From NCBI RefSeq assembly GCF_003318295.1, contig NZ_QOCW01000002.1, positions 1 through 64,000 of the forward strand: a DNA stretch of 64,000 nt. Reading direction: 5' to 3'. This DNA is from Bacillus taeanensis. Its GTDB lineage: Bacteria > Bacillota > Bacilli > Bacillales > UBA6769. Made by a program: the position numbers and the translations under genes. The notes beneath the pieces were generated by a model that did not search any database, had not been told where the DNA came from, and saw nothing but the letters and a program-made list of their open reading frames with translations. Below are positions 36,281 to 45,609 of this stretch, in pieces (position 1 is the first letter of the stretch; each line of letters begins with the position of its first letter).

Positions 36281-37033
36281 ATGCAAGCAGTACTTTATAT
36301 TGGACATGGCAGTCGTGTTAGAGAAGCAAATAAACAAGCAGCAGACTTTTTAACAAAAAGTATGAAAGAGATTTCTGTGCCGATTCAGGAATATTGTTTT
36401 TTAGAGCTTGCAGAGCCTACTATTGCTGAAGGCATTGCTCGCTGTGCAGCCCGTGGTGCTTCTAAAATTGCTGTTGTTCCTCTATTGTTATTAACAGCAG
36501 GACATGCAAAATTAGATATTCCTGAAGCGCTTGAAAAGGTAAAGAAAGAATATCCTTCTATTGAATTTCAATATGGACGACCGTTAGGTGTTCATGATCG
36601 TATAGTTGATATCTTAATTGAGCGTATAACTGAACAGAAAATTTCTATCAGCAATAAAACAACAGTGCTGTTGGTTGGAAGAGGAAGTAGTGACCCAGAC
36701 TCTCCAAGAGATTTAGGTGTGATTGCAGACATGCTTAAAATAAAAGGCGGTTTTCAATCTGTTAAGACATGTTTTCTTGCCGCAGCATCTCCTTCATTCA
36801 AGGAAGGTCTAAAGAACGCAATTCATAGTGAAAGCAGACAAATTGTCGTGCTCCCCTATTTATTGTTTACCGGGATATTAATGAAAGATATGGAAAAAAC
36901 AATTGCTGCTTTAGATAAAAACGGAAAAGAAATTATTTTATGTAACTATCTTGGATATCACCAAAACCTTCAAACAATATTGGCTGATCGTGTTCAAGAA
37001 GTAATCAACAATCAAGTATACACAACAATATAA
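36281..37033 (+). CDS. sirB: sirohydrochlorin ferrochelatase
   Basis: A 250-residue CbiX/SirB-type chelatase that inserts iron into sirohydrochlorin. It begins with YIGHGSRVREAN, carrying the metal-binding histidine, followed by PLLLLTAGHAKLDIP with a second histidine. It consists of two half-domains of similar fold. Homologue of YlnE. It lies 21 bp after sumT and abuts sirC. Confidence 0.92.
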   Translation: MQAVLYIGHGSRVREANKQAADFLTKSMKEISVPIQEYCFLELAEPTIAEGIARCAARGASKIAVVPLLLLTAGHAKLDIPEALEKVKKEYPSIEFQYGRPLGVHDRIVDILIERITEQKISISNKTTVLLVGRGSSDPDSPRDLGVIADMLKIKGGFQSVKTCFLAAASPSFKEGLKNAIHSESRQIVVLPYLLFTGILMKDMEKTIAALDKNGKEIILCNYLGYHQNLQTILADRVQEVINNQVYTTI

Positions 37034-37045
37034 ATGGTGAATCTT

Positions 37046-37657
37046 ATGACAAGCTATCCTCTTCATATAAAACTAGAAAATAAAGAAGCAGTAGTGATCG
37101 GCGGCGGTAAAATAGCTGAACGAAAAATAAATTCATTGCTTCACGCAGGCGCTAAAGTTACCGTTGTTAGCCCAGCCTTAACAGCCAACTTAGAAAAAAT
37201 CGCAAATGATAAAATCCTTATATGGAAAAAAATGTTGTTTCATCCTAAGCATGTTCAAACCGCATTTATCGTGATTGCTGCAGCAAATGATAAAAAAGTA
37301 AATGCACTTGTTGCAAATTCTGTCTCACATCAACAATTAATAAATGTAGTCGACCAACCTGAACTTGGTAACTTTCACGTCCCTTCTGTGTTAAAAAGAG
37401 GCAAGTTAACAATAACGGTATCAACAGAAGGTGCAAGTCCGCTTTTAGCGAAAAAGATTAAGAACGAGCTTTCCACCTTGTACGATGATTCTTATGAAAG
37501 TTATCTTGAGTTTTTATTTGAATGTCGTCATAAAATAAAATCATTTATACAAGACTCAGCATATAAACAACAGCTTTTAAAAGAGCTTTTAGAAGAAAAA
37601 TATAAAAACTCATCTGAAGAACGCGCCGCATTTTTAATGAAACTGCAAAACAAATAA
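37046..37657 (+). CDS. sirC: precorrin-2 dehydrogenase
   Basis: NAD-dependent enzyme that oxidises precorrin-2 to sirohydrochlorin. About 203 residues, Rossmann motif VIGGGKIAERKINSLL at the N-terminus and VDQPELGNFHVPSV then TISTEGASPLLAKKI-type residues later. The ATG at 37046 fits GGTGA at 37036-37040; the ATG at 37034 directly after the sirB stop lacks a ribosome site. Homologue of YlnF. Siroheme is the cofactor of sulfite reductase, linking these genes to cysH. Confidence 0.92.
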   Translation: MTSYPLHIKLENKEAVVIGGGKIAERKINSLLHAGAKVTVVSPALTANLEKIANDKILIWKKMLFHPKHVQTAFIVIAAANDKKVNALVANSVSHQQLINVVDQPELGNFHVPSVLKRGKLTITVSTEGASPLLAKKIKNELSTLYDDSYESYLEFLFECRHKIKSFIQDSAYKQQLLKELLEEKYKNSSEERAAFLMKLQNK

Positions 37658-37698
37658 TCCGTCTTTCTTTTCTAAGCAAAAGAAAGACGGATTATTTG
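37651..37698. terminator. bidirectional terminator between sirC and phoU
   Basis: Perfect 21-bp stem (37651-37671 with 37678-37698), loop CTAAGC. Confidence 0.9.
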
Positions 37699-37710
37699 TT
37701 TATGCATTAT

Positions 37711-38370
37711 TTAAGCGTTGAGTCGATACTGTTCTCCTCTAACAAGGTATATTGTACTTTCAGATATATTTGTGGCATGATCAGCAATTCTTTCGATATA
37801 GCGGCAAATAAATGCAAGTTGTGTAATTTGTGAAATGCTTTTTGGATGAACTGCCATTAATTCTAATAATTCTTGAATTAAGCTTCCATATAATTCATCG
37901 ATTTCATCATCTAGTTTTGCCGTAGTATTTGCGAGGACGGTATCTTCTTTATAGTAAGCATCAAGCACATTTGCAAGCATTTTTTGAGCGAGTGATGCCA
38001 TGAGCGGAATATCTTCAATTTTCTTAAGAAACGGTGTGCTTCCCATATGTTCCACGGATTTGGCAATATTAACGGCTAAATCCCCCACACGCTCTAAATC
38101 TGAGGAGACTTTAAGTACAGTAACAATTCTTCTTAAGTCACTTGCCACTGGTGCTTGCTTCATGATAAGTAAAATAGCACGCTCATTTATTTGCTTTTCT
38201 AATTCATTTATTTTGTAATCATCGGTAATAATTCTTTTAGCTTCTTCAAGGTCTTGATGTTTTAGGGAATCGATTGCACGAATCATAGCCACTTCTGCTA
38301 ATGTTCCAAGCTCAAGAAGTGAATTTTTTAGTTCATCTAAATCACTTTGAAATTTTTCACGGATACTCAT
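37711..38370 (-). CDS. phoU: phosphate-transport accessory/regulatory protein PhoU
   Basis: A 219-residue all-helical protein made of two three-helix bundles, each with a metal-binding E/D-x-x-x-D motif (for example LERVGDLAVNIA and IERIADHATNI). It links the Pst phosphate transporter to the PhoR kinase and limits phosphate uptake. The ATG at 38370 has GGAG upstream. The pst genes are not adjacent in this window. Confidence 0.93.
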   Translation of the reverse strand: MSIREKFQSDLDELKNSLLELGTLAEVAMIRAIDSLKHQDLEEAKRIITDDYKINELEKQINERAILLIMKQAPVASDLRRIVTVLKVSSDLERVGDLAVNIAKSVEHMGSTPFLKKIEDIPLMASLAQKMLANVLDAYYKEDTVLANTTAKLDDEIDELYGSLIQELLELMAVHPKSISQITQLAFICRYIERIADHATNISESTIYLVRGEQYRLNA

Positions 38371-38733
38371 ATTATCGTCTCCATTTCCTAACATTATGAG
38401 GGGTTATTGTTATAAAAAGACTGTTTCGAATAGGCGAAATAGTTTATTTACAAGACGATCTGCGCTTCTTTTGCAGATTCAAGTTGTAATAAAAGTGTTA
38501 TGGTGAATAGTTTAGCAATAAAAGTTTGCAAAGTAAGTGGAATGATGTCGATGAAATAAAGAAAAATTATTTCAAAATTAGACAAAACACACAAGCAAAG
38601 ATAAAACAAGTGTTATTGATAGATATTTAAGTTTCACACAGTAAGATGGACTTTTTTTCCTGCGTAAAATTTTCTTGAAAGGCTATACTATAAAAAGTAT
38701 TGTTCGATCCAAAATGAGGAGGAGGGAAGCAAA
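38371..38733. other. intergenic region between phoU and a small gene
   Basis: 363 bases, AT-rich. I see no gene, hairpin or convincing promoter pair apart from scattered TATA-like boxes near 38684-38694 and the GAGGAGGG ribosome site at the right end. Confidence 0.5.
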
Positions 38734-38898
38734 GTGGGCCGCAAACAAAAACGCGAACCGAGTGTAAAAGGGTATGCTGAAGTAGAGGCTATACAATCCT
38801 CAACAGCTGTAACAGGTATTGATGAAACAAATGAACAGGTAAGTGACGCATACATGAATGGTACTGTAGAAGATAAAACTCATAATAAACAACACTAA
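38734..38898 (+). CDS. small YozQ/DUF4025-like protein
   Basis: A 54-residue hydrophilic protein. The segment ETNEQVSDAYMNGTVED resembles the conserved core of B. subtilis YozQ (DUF4025). The start is GTG at 38734 after GAGGAGGG. It lies 21 bp before another tiny gene and shares its terminator, so the two form an operon. The size and composition suggest a spore-associated protein, which is inference. Confidence 0.6.
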   Translation: MGRKQKREPSVKGYAEVEAIQSSTAVTGIDETNEQVSDAYMNGTVEDKTHNKQH

Positions 38899-38919
38899 TA
38901 ATTTTAGGAGGAAAACACA

Positions 38920-39048
38920 ATGGCAAAAAATCGTCAAGGTGACAGCATGGAACAGCAAAGAAAAGGAAAACAGCAACCTAAAGCGGAGCAAGGAGCTCCT
39001 GGATTGCAAGATAAGAAATTAGGAGGACCAGATCGTCCTGCAACGTAA
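38920..39048 (+). CDS. small hydrophilic hypothetical protein
   Basis: A 42-residue Gln/Lys/Gly-rich protein (MAKNRQGDSMEQQRKGKQ, then GLQDKKLGGPDRP). TTAGGAGG lies upstream of the ATG at 38920, and a strong terminator follows. The composition is like the minor small acid-soluble spore proteins, but no family is certain. Confidence 0.6.
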   Translation: MAKNRQGDSMEQQRKGKQQPKAEQGAPGLQDKKLGGPDRPAT

Positions 39049-39052
39049 GTAG

Positions 39053-39092
39053 CAAACAAGAGGTTCGCTTACATAAGCGAACCTCTTGTTTG
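39053..39092. terminator. terminator after the small-protein pair
   Basis: Perfect 18-bp stem (39053-39070 with 39075-39092) with loop ACAT; works for the plus operon and for ytzI on the other strand. Confidence 0.9.
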
Positions 39093-39107
39093 TTATAACA
39101 ATAAGAA

Positions 39108-39278
39108 TTATAGTTGTTTTCCATTTTTGTTTTTTAAATGTGGCGGGGTTTGCGGTTTATTGTCGTAATATTGCGTATCCACTGTATGTTTATAAGAATA
39201 GCCCTTCGAAATAGCAGCAATGCTTAATACTAAAATTAATAAAATGACAAGAATTGAAATAATAATAATTGCAACCAA
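39108..39278 (-). CDS. ytzI: YtzI-like single-pass membrane protein
   Basis: A 56-residue protein with one N-terminal membrane helix (residues 3-23) followed by AISKGYSYKHTVD, the signature shared with B. subtilis YtzI, and a polar tail. GAGGTG precedes a TTG start at 39278. Function unknown; probably membrane-anchored with the tail outside or in the cytosol. Confidence 0.72.
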   Translation of the reverse strand: MVAIIIISILVILLILVLSIAAISKGYSYKHTVDTQYYDNKPQTPPHLKNKNGKQL

Positions 39279-39473
39279 AGCCTTCACCTCTTTATATTAA
39301 GACCATTATTGGATTACTCTATCGTTTTTCTCTTATTTAGTATAAGAAAAAGTGAGAGATTAAGCAAGTTAGCATTCTAGAAAATGCTGTATTAAAAGTT
39401 TGTGAAAGTAGATGATCGGAGTATGATAAACTATAAATAAGAGAAAAATAAAAATAGAAAAGAGGCGTAAATC

Positions 39474-39887
39474 GTGAAACAAAAATGGTCAAATGAATTT
39501 CCAGCTATCCAATTTCGAGCGGCTCGACCTACACATCAATTAGATAAAATAATAGAATTTTATCGTGATGGATTAGGGCTGAAACAAATTGGAGCATTTC
39601 AAAACCATGATGGGTATGATGGTGTGATGTTTGGCTTACCTGATGCAGACTATCATCTTGAATTTACGCAGCATAGTGATGGCTCTTCATGTCCTGCCCC
39701 AACGAAAGATAATTTACTTGTGTTTTACATGCCTGATCATGATAAAATAGAAAAGATTGTAAGCCGGTTAGAAAAGATCGGATATTTTCCAGTTCCACCT
39801 GAAAGCCCATATTGGAAAGATAAAGGTGTGACAATTGAAGACCCTGATGGTTGGCGTATTGTTCTTATGAATACTAAAGGGCTATAG
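39474..39887 (+). CDS. VOC-family (glyoxalase-like) protein
   Basis: A 137-residue protein with the paired beta-alpha-beta-beta-beta modules of vicinal-oxygen-chelate enzymes: FRAARPTHQLDKIIEFYRDGLGL at the start and VTIEDPDGWRIVLMN at the end, providing a metal-ligand histidine and glutamate. It resembles the uncharacterised YycE. GTG start at 39474 after GAGG. The substrate is unknown. The downstream recQ begins 14 bp later and may be co-transcribed. Confidence 0.82.
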   Translation: MKQKWSNEFPAIQFRAARPTHQLDKIIEFYRDGLGLKQIGAFQNHDGYDGVMFGLPDADYHLEFTQHSDGSSCPAPTKDNLLVFYMPDHDKIEKIVSRLEKIGYFPVPPESPYWKDKGVTIEDPDGWRIVLMNTKGL

Positions 39888-39901
39888 GATAGGTGTTAAT
39901 C

Positions 39902-42019
39902 ATGATAGAGGAAGCAAAACATGTATTAAAAAAGTATTTTGGATATCCTTCATTTCGAAGCGGTCAAGAAGACGCGATTACGAGTATTTTACATAAAAAA
40001 GATACGATTGCGATTATGCCGACAGGTGGCGGGAAGTCAATATGCTATCAAATTCCCGCACTGTTATTTGAAGGTGTAACATTAGTAGTTTCTCCTCTCA
40101 TTTCCTTAATGAAAGATCAAGTTGATGCTTTAGAGAGCGCAGGTATTTCAGCTGCTTTTATTAACAGTACCCTTACAAATAAAGAAGTAGAGGATCGAAT
40201 GTATCAAGCGGCAAATGGGGAGTATAAGCTTATTTATATTGCCCCAGAGCGGCTTGAATCTTTACAGTTTCGTCAGCTGCTGCAGGCAATGCCAATTTCA
40301 ATGGTTGCAGTTGATGAAGCCCACTGCTTATCGCAGTGGGGCCACGATTTTCGACCAAGTTATCTTTCAGTCGCAAAAATGATAGAAACGCTTCCTCAAC
40401 AACCTGTTGTGGCAGCTTTTACGGCAACGGCAACAACGGAAGTAACAGAAGATATTCGCAAGCTTCTTCGCGTACAATCTGGAAACCTCTATATAACAGG
40501 TTTTGCCCGCGAAAATTTATCATTCAACGTTATAAAAGGTGAAGATAAACGTAATTTTCTACTAAACTATTTAAAAGAAAATAAAAATCAACCAGGAATT
40601 ATTTACGCAGCAACGAGAAAAGAAGTTGATCAGCTTCATCATTGGCTTCAAGGTCAAGGATATGCTGCTGGAAAATATCATGCAGGATTGTCAGAAGCAG
40701 AACGCAATGATGTGCAGGAAAAGTTTTTATATGATGAAGTAATGGTAATGGTTGCAACAAATGCTTTTGGAATGGGAATTAATAAATCAAATGTCCGTTA
40801 TGTGATTCATTACAACATTCCTAAAAATATGGAAGCTTATTATCAAGAGGCAGGTCGCGCCGGACGGGACGGGGAGCCTGGAGAATGCATTCTTCTTTAT
40901 CATTCTCAGGACATTCAGTTACAAAAGTTTTTAGTGGAACAAACACAATTTGATGAAGAACGAAAAGCAAATGAATATAAAAAGCTGCAGCAAATGGTTG
41001 GTTTTTGTCATACAGAACAGTGTCTGCAGTCATATATTTTACATTATTTTGGTGAAGAAGAAACAATAGAGTGCGGAAAGTGCAGCAATTGTATCGATGA
41101 ACGAGAGAAAGTTGATATAACAGTAGATGCTCAAAAAATATTTTCATGTATTAAGCGAATGGATGAACGATTTGGAGTTTCACTTGTTGCTCAAGTATTA
41201 AAAGGTTCAAAAAATAAACGAATTAAACAGTTAAACTTTGCACGATTATCCACTTACGGATTGATGAAGCAGAGGACAGAAAAAGAAATTATCGAAGTGA
41301 TTAATCGTCTTGCTGCAGAAGGATATTTAGCATTAACAGAAGGACAGTATCCAGTTATAAAGTTAGCAAAAAAAGCTTACCTTGTATTAAAAGGAGAAGA
41401 GAGGGTTTATCAAAAAGAACAAATGAAGCAGGAGCGCATTTTAGTAGACAATTCATTGTTTGAAAAATTACGTGCGCTTAGAAAAGAACTTTCAATGAGT
41501 GAACAAATTCCTCCATATATTATCTTTCCAGACAGCGCGCTGCGGGAAATGAGTATTCTTTGCCCGCTGGATGAACAAGCAATGCTACAGGTAAAAGGCA
41601 TTGGAGAAGCAAAAATGCAAAAATATGGTCAGCAGTTTTTAGAAGTTGTGAAGCAATATGTTAATGAACACGGTACACCTGAAACAAAAGTGGAACAGAA
41701 AGTTGAAAAAAAGCGTGATGGAGAAAATGAACCGAGCTATTTTGTGTCCTATAAATTATTTCAACAAGGATTCTCTATTTCAGAAATCGCAAAAAAAAGA
41801 GAACTAACCTCCGTTACCGTTGAAAATCATTTAATGCGTACTGCTCAAGAAGGATATTCGATTGATTGGGTCCGTTTAATTCCTGAACAATATGAACCAT
41901 TAATTATGGAAGCTGTTAAAAAAGTAGGAGCAGAAAAGCTTAAACCTATTAAAGAGGCCCTACCCGATGAGATTAGCTATACTGCAATTAAAGCTGTATT
42001 GTTTAAATATAATTCATAA
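39902..42019 (+). CDS. recQ: ATP-dependent DNA helicase RecQ
   Basis: 3'-5' helicase of about 705 residues for recombination and fork repair. Motif [17 protein letters not shown], motif [20 protein letters not shown], motif [12 protein letters not shown], a zinc-binding set (CxxC near IECGKCSNC), a winged helix, an HRDC domain (about 505-590) and a C-terminal helix-turn-helix ([25 protein letters not shown] split over about 620-645). The last domain is a known extra of long Bacillus RecQ proteins. AGGTG fits the ATG at 39902. Confidence 0.95.
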   Translation: MIEEAKHVLKKYFGYPSFRSGQEDAITSILHKKDTIAIMPTGGGKSICYQIPALLFEGVTLVVSPLISLMKDQVDALESAGISAAFINSTLTNKEVEDRMYQAANGEYKLIYIAPERLESLQFRQLLQAMPISMVAVDEAHCLSQWGHDFRPSYLSVAKMIETLPQQPVVAAFTATATTEVTEDIRKLLRVQSGNLYITGFARENLSFNVIKGEDKRNFLLNYLKENKNQPGIIYAATRKEVDQLHHWLQGQGYAAGKYHAGLSEAERNDVQEKFLYDEVMVMVATNAFGMGINKSNVRYVIHYNIPKNMEAYYQEAGRAGRDGEPGECILLYHSQDIQLQKFLVEQTQFDEERKANEYKKLQQMVGFCHTEQCLQSYILHYFGEEETIECGKCSNCIDEREKVDITVDAQKIFSCIKRMDERFGVSLVAQVLKGSKNKRIKQLNFARLSTYGLMKQRTEKEIIEVINRLAAEGYLALTEGQYPVIKLAKKAYLVLKGEERVYQKEQMKQERILVDNSLFEKLRALRKELSMSEQIPPYIIFPDSALREMSILCPLDEQAMLQVKGIGEAKMQKYGQQFLEVVKQYVNEHGTPETKVEQKVEKKRDGENEPSYFVSYKLFQQGFSISEIAKKRELTSVTVENHLMRTAQEGYSIDWVRLIPEQYEPLIMEAVKKVGAEKLKPIKEALPDEISYTAIKAVLFKYNS

Positions 42020-42048
42020 TAAAGACAGCAAATATGCTGTCTTTATTA
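42017..42048 (+). terminator. terminator after recQ
   Basis: Perfect stem TAATAAAGACAGCA (42017-42030) with TGCTGTCTTTATTA (42035-42048). Confidence 0.88.
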
Positions 42049-42211
42049 CTTATTTCCTTATATAATCTTATAAAAAAAATTTAAAAAAACTTAAAATTTT
42101 TGTTTATATTATTGGAATTGGGGAATAGAATAGTATACTACCAATAGTAATCAGAATATTCAAACGCCATATATTGAATTGGTTGTAATAGTGAAAAGGG
42201 GGAGAGTAACC

Positions 42212-42439
42212 ATGTCAAGACAAAATTCTTATGATGAACGTTTAAGAGCTGCAGCGAGAGAAAAACAGAAAAAAGCTGATCGGTTTGCATTTTCTTTATT
42301 AGCTCAATTGGAACTTGATGAGGCCTTTATTATTCGCCAACTTAAAATTCTTGAAAAAGAGATTAATAAAGCATTAGATGAAGGTGATAAGGAAAGTTTT
42401 CTAAAGTTCTCCAAAGAATATAAAGCGCTTACAAGGTAG
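42212..42439 (+). CDS. small helical protein with IDEAL-like segment
   Basis: A 75-residue, highly charged helical protein. Near the C-terminus EINKALDEGDKESFLKFSKEY resembles the short IDEAL motif (Ile-Asp-Glu-Ala-Leu followed by an acidic/aromatic helix) of several Bacillus proteins. AAGGGGGAG precedes the ATG at 42212. No other evidence on function. Confidence 0.6.
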   Translation: MSRQNSYDERLRAAAREKQKKADRFAFSLLAQLELDEAFIIRQLKILEKEINKALDEGDKESFLKFSKEYKALTR

Positions 42440-42462
42440 ATAGCTGCTTATTAGCGGCTATC
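42439..42462 (+). terminator. terminator after the IDEAL-like gene
   Basis: Stem GATAGCTGCT (42439-42448) with AGCGGCTATC (42453-42462), one G-T pair, followed by TTTTT. Confidence 0.85.
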
Positions 42463-42591
42463 TTTTTCATTTCATTTAAAGGTTTGTGTTGTTAAAAAAT
42501 GAAAGGGATCGAGAGACTATGTTAAAATGAAAACTGCAGTAAAAATATACATAACTAAATGGGAAAAGAATGATAAAAAGGAGTGCTTACT

Positions 42592-43731
42592 ATGAAAATT
42601 ATTTCCATTGAACCAACACCCAGTCCGAATTCGATGAAAGTTATTTTAAATGAAAGTTTACCGCCGCGTGAAACAAGAAATTTTAAACAAGAACAAAAGC
42701 ATGAAGCGCCAGAATATGCACAACGGCTGCTTGCTGTTGAAGGTGTGAAAGGTTTTTATCATGTTGCTGATTTCATTGCACTAGAACGAAATCCTAAAGT
42801 GGATTGGCAGGTTATTTTGCCAAAAGTAAGGCAGGCTTTTGGAGAGAAGCTGGAAGAAAATACAACTTCTAATGTAAAAATGGGGGATGACCATTTTGGA
42901 GAAGTAAAGGTTATGATTCAAATGTTTCGAGGCATACCGATGCAGGTAAAACTGGCCAATGGAAATGACGAACAGCGTTTTGGGCTTCCTGAAAGGTTTA
43001 AGGAATCTGCAATGAAAGCTCAATCATCCTCTAATAACCTTGTGATGGAAAGACAATGGAAAGAGCAAAGTGTTCGCTATGGTGATATGAATCAAATCGG
43101 TGAGGAAGTGGTAGAAGAAATCAACGCAGCATATGACGAAAAACGTTTAGAAGAGTTAGTTGAAGCTGCATTTCAAAATAAGCATGAACAAGTAAAAGAA
43201 CGAATTAGTTATATTTCATCTGAAGAAGCAGCAAAAGCAATGAAAAGCGAAGATTGGAAGGTTCGTTTTGCGGCATTAGAAAAGCTAAATCCAACTGAAG
43301 AAGATTTACCCCTACTTGCAGAAGCGTTAGCAGATGAAAAAATATCAATTCGCCGCCTTGCAGCTGTGTATTTAGGCATGATTGAAAGCGAGAAAGTACT
43401 TCCATATCTTTATAAGGCATTAAAAGATAAAGCTGTTACAGTTCGTCGTACAGCTGGGGATTGCTTATCAGATATTGGAAGTACGAAAGCCATTCCAGCG
43501 ATGGTTGAGGCATTAAAAGATAAAAATAAACTTGTGCGTTGGCGGGCGGCGATGTTTTTATATGAAGTTGGCGATGAAACAGCTCTTGAAGCACTCCGTA
43601 AAGCTCAAGATGATTCGGAATTTGAAGTTAGTTTACAAGTGAAAATGGCGATTGAGCGTATTGAAAGTGGTGAAGAGGCAGCTGGCTCTGTGTGGCAGCA
43701 AATGACAAATGCACGGAAACAAAACGATTAA
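42592..43731 (+). CDS. cvfC: conserved virulence factor C-like protein (Nfu N-domain plus HEAT repeats)
   Basis: A 379-residue soluble protein. The N-terminal ISIEPTPSPNSMKVILN segment is an NFU/NifU-N-like domain; residues from about 215 onward form four or five HEAT-like helical repeats (for example RRLAAVYLGMIESEKVLPYL, then VRRTAGDCLSDIGS and VRWRAAMFLYEVGD). This layout is that of Staphylococcus CvfC and B. subtilis YpgR. A scaffold role is likely but not proven. ATG at 42592 with AAGGAG. Confidence 0.82.
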   Translation: MKIISIEPTPSPNSMKVILNESLPPRETRNFKQEQKHEAPEYAQRLLAVEGVKGFYHVADFIALERNPKVDWQVILPKVRQAFGEKLEENTTSNVKMGDDHFGEVKVMIQMFRGIPMQVKLANGNDEQRFGLPERFKESAMKAQSSSNNLVMERQWKEQSVRYGDMNQIGEEVVEEINAAYDEKRLEELVEAAFQNKHEQVKERISYISSEEAAKAMKSEDWKVRFAALEKLNPTEEDLPLLAEALADEKISIRRLAAVYLGMIESEKVLPYLYKALKDKAVTVRRTAGDCLSDIGSTKAIPAMVEALKDKNKLVRWRAAMFLYEVGDETALEALRKAQDDSEFEVSLQVKMAIERIESGEEAAGSVWQQMTNARKQND

Positions 43732-43780
43732 TCTTTTTTCTAGTTTGTCGTGTATCAATTTCTAAAAATTATAAGCATAG

Positions 43781-43812
43781 AAAGAGGTTGATTAGTAAAG
43801 ATCAGCCTCTTT
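43781..43812 (+). terminator. terminator after cvfC
   Basis: Stem AAAGAGGTTGAT (43781-43792) with ATCAGCCTCTTT (43801-43812). The left arm is identical to the terminator at 13904. Confidence 0.85.
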
Positions 43813-43834
43813 ATTAAAAAGGGTGGAAAGTAAG

Positions 43835-45031
43835 TTGGAAAAACAAACAATTGCACCTATATCATTAAACGAGCGAATTCAAAGTATTGATAGCATGCGA
43901 GGCTTTGCTATTTTAGGGATTTTCTTCGTAAATATGCTTGCTTTTCATTCGCCGTTTTTATATTTAAATCCTCAAAGTTGGTGGAAATCATCTCCTGATT
44001 ACTATGCCTATATATTCATTGATATTTTCGCCCAATCAAGCTTTTATACGCTGTTCTCTTTCTTATTTGGATTTGGAATGATTATTTTTAAAGAACGAGC
44101 TGTTAAGCGCGGCTTTTCTTTTGTTCGATTGTTTATGAAACGGTTGCTTTCTCTGCTAATTTTTGGAGTTATTCATGCTTTTTTTATTTGGCATGGTGAT
44201 ATTTTAATAACTTACGCCTTATTTGGCTTTATATTATTATTATTTCATAAAGCCAAGTCAAGAACTTTGTTAATATGGACGTCTGCTCTTTTACTTATCC
44301 CTTCCTTATTAATAGGCGGGATGCTGTTTATGGCAAGCATTCTTTCTCCTACTGAATGGAGCACACTAGTAGAGAATCAGGAAATGATAAAGAGGTCTCT
44401 TCATGTGTACAGTAGTGGGACGTATTTAGACATTACAAGACAACGTTTTATAGATTGGACATATGTAAATGGAAATGAAAATATAGTGTTTATTTTCTTA
44501 TCACTTTTTCCGATGTTTTTATTAGGTGCCTATACGGCTAAAAAGAAATGGCTGTCTCACGTTGAATTACATAAACGGGCTTTTATGACAGGAGCCTTTT
44601 TATCGTTTATTGCTGGCTTTGCATTTAAAATAATTCCTCTTTTTAGCGATAATGCTGGACTCTTATACTTACAAGATGCATTGGGAGGACCTTTTGTTGC
44701 TATTTTTTATATTTGCATGATGGCATTAGCTTCTCTGCATAAAGTGTTAAAACCAATTATGATCCCATTTTCTTTGGTAGGTAGATTATCGTTAAGTCAT
44801 TATTTATTCCAATCAGTGATAGGAACCCTTCTTTTTTACAGTTATGGACTTGGTTTATATGGGAAAACAGGAGCATTTACAGGAACTATTATGGTTGTTG
44901 TTATTTTTAGTTTTCAAGTAATCATTAGTAAGATGTGGCTGAAAAGATATCGGTTTGGACCGATAGAATGGATATGGAAAATAGCAACATACGGAAAAAA
45001 AACAGAATTGTTAAAGAAAGGTGTTGATTAG
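43835..45031 (+). CDS. DUF418 membrane protein, YeiB-like
   Basis: An integral membrane protein of 398 residues with about ten hydrophobic segments. It opens with IDSMRGFAILGIFFVNMLAF, the mark of the YeiB/DUF418 family, and ends in the DUF418 region GRLSLSHYLFQSVIGTLLFY with WLKRYRFGPIEWIWK. Related to acyltransferase-3-like proteins; function unknown. GGGTGG supports the TTG at 43835 over the GTG at 43823. Monocistronic. Confidence 0.85.
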   Translation: MEKQTIAPISLNERIQSIDSMRGFAILGIFFVNMLAFHSPFLYLNPQSWWKSSPDYYAYIFIDIFAQSSFYTLFSFLFGFGMIIFKERAVKRGFSFVRLFMKRLLSLLIFGVIHAFFIWHGDILITYALFGFILLLFHKAKSRTLLIWTSALLLIPSLLIGGMLFMASILSPTEWSTLVENQEMIKRSLHVYSSGTYLDITRQRFIDWTYVNGNENIVFIFLSLFPMFLLGAYTAKKKWLSHVELHKRAFMTGAFLSFIAGFAFKIIPLFSDNAGLLYLQDALGGPFVAIFYICMMALASLHKVLKPIMIPFSLVGRLSLSHYLFQSVIGTLLFYSYGLGLYGKTGAFTGTIMVVVIFSFQVIISKMWLKRYRFGPIEWIWKIATYGKKTELLKKGVD

Positions 45032-45149
45032 TAAGGATGACTGCATCACTTCTTTCCGCCTTTTGACTAATTTGTTTAAAAAGTTCAACCAATTAATGCT
45101 TGGTTCATATATTGTAATAAGATGTCGGAAAACGGAAGGGTGTATGTAG

Positions 45150-45506
45150 GTGACAACTCAGGAAGATTCGTTAAAAAAATTAAAAAAAGAGTATGAGTAC
45201 TTTAAAGATCAAGTTTTAAATAAAGAGCTCCCAGAATTTAGAACAGCCATAGCGGTTATTGAAGAACGTTCAAAGAAGTTAGAAGAACTAGATGAAATGC
45301 TCGATGAAATGAAAGAAAAAATGCCGAGAGAAGAACGAATCGCACTGATTGCAAAAGAAGTTATTCAGCAAAGCGATTTAGCGACAAAAGAACATGTACA
45401 AAGTGAATTGCAGGGAGCCAAGCTGTGGATTTTAATCACAGCTATAGGAACAGGACTTACTTTTCTCGGTACGGCTACATCCATTGTTCAATTATTTTTA
45501 TTATAA
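45150..45506 (+). CDS. coiled-coil protein with a C-terminal membrane helix
   Basis: A 118-residue protein. Residues 5-90 are a long charged coiled coil (for example VIEERSKKLEELDEMLDEM); residues 93-116 are a hydrophobic helix at the C-terminus. The layout is like small XhlA-type membrane-anchored proteins, but no family signature is clear. GTG start at 45150. It ends just before an unusually long palindrome. Function unknown. Confidence 0.6.
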   Translation: MTTQEDSLKKLKKEYEYFKDQVLNKELPEFRTAIAVIEERSKKLEELDEMLDEMKEKMPREERIALIAKEVIQQSDLATKEHVQSELQGAKLWILITAIGTGLTFLGTATSIVQLFLL

Positions 45507-45541
45507 CGCTATGTTAGAGAGCTTTGTTGATGTTGACTGCA

Positions 45542-45609
45542 AACAGGTGATAGGATGAAATGAAACGAGAAAATAAATTTTCTCGTTTCATTTCATCCTA
45601 TCACCTGTT
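45542..45609. terminator. very long palindromic terminator
   Basis: A perfect 33-bp stem (45542-45574 with 45577-45609) with only two unpaired central bases, between the coiled-coil gene and sodC. The sodC stop codon overlaps its right edge. It is far longer than the usual terminators of this window. Confidence 0.8.

Noticed and set aside
39902..42019. The extra C-terminal helix-turn-helix of RecQ as a novel fusion.
   Set aside because: Long RecQ proteins of Bacillus species commonly carry this extra domain, so it is not unusual.
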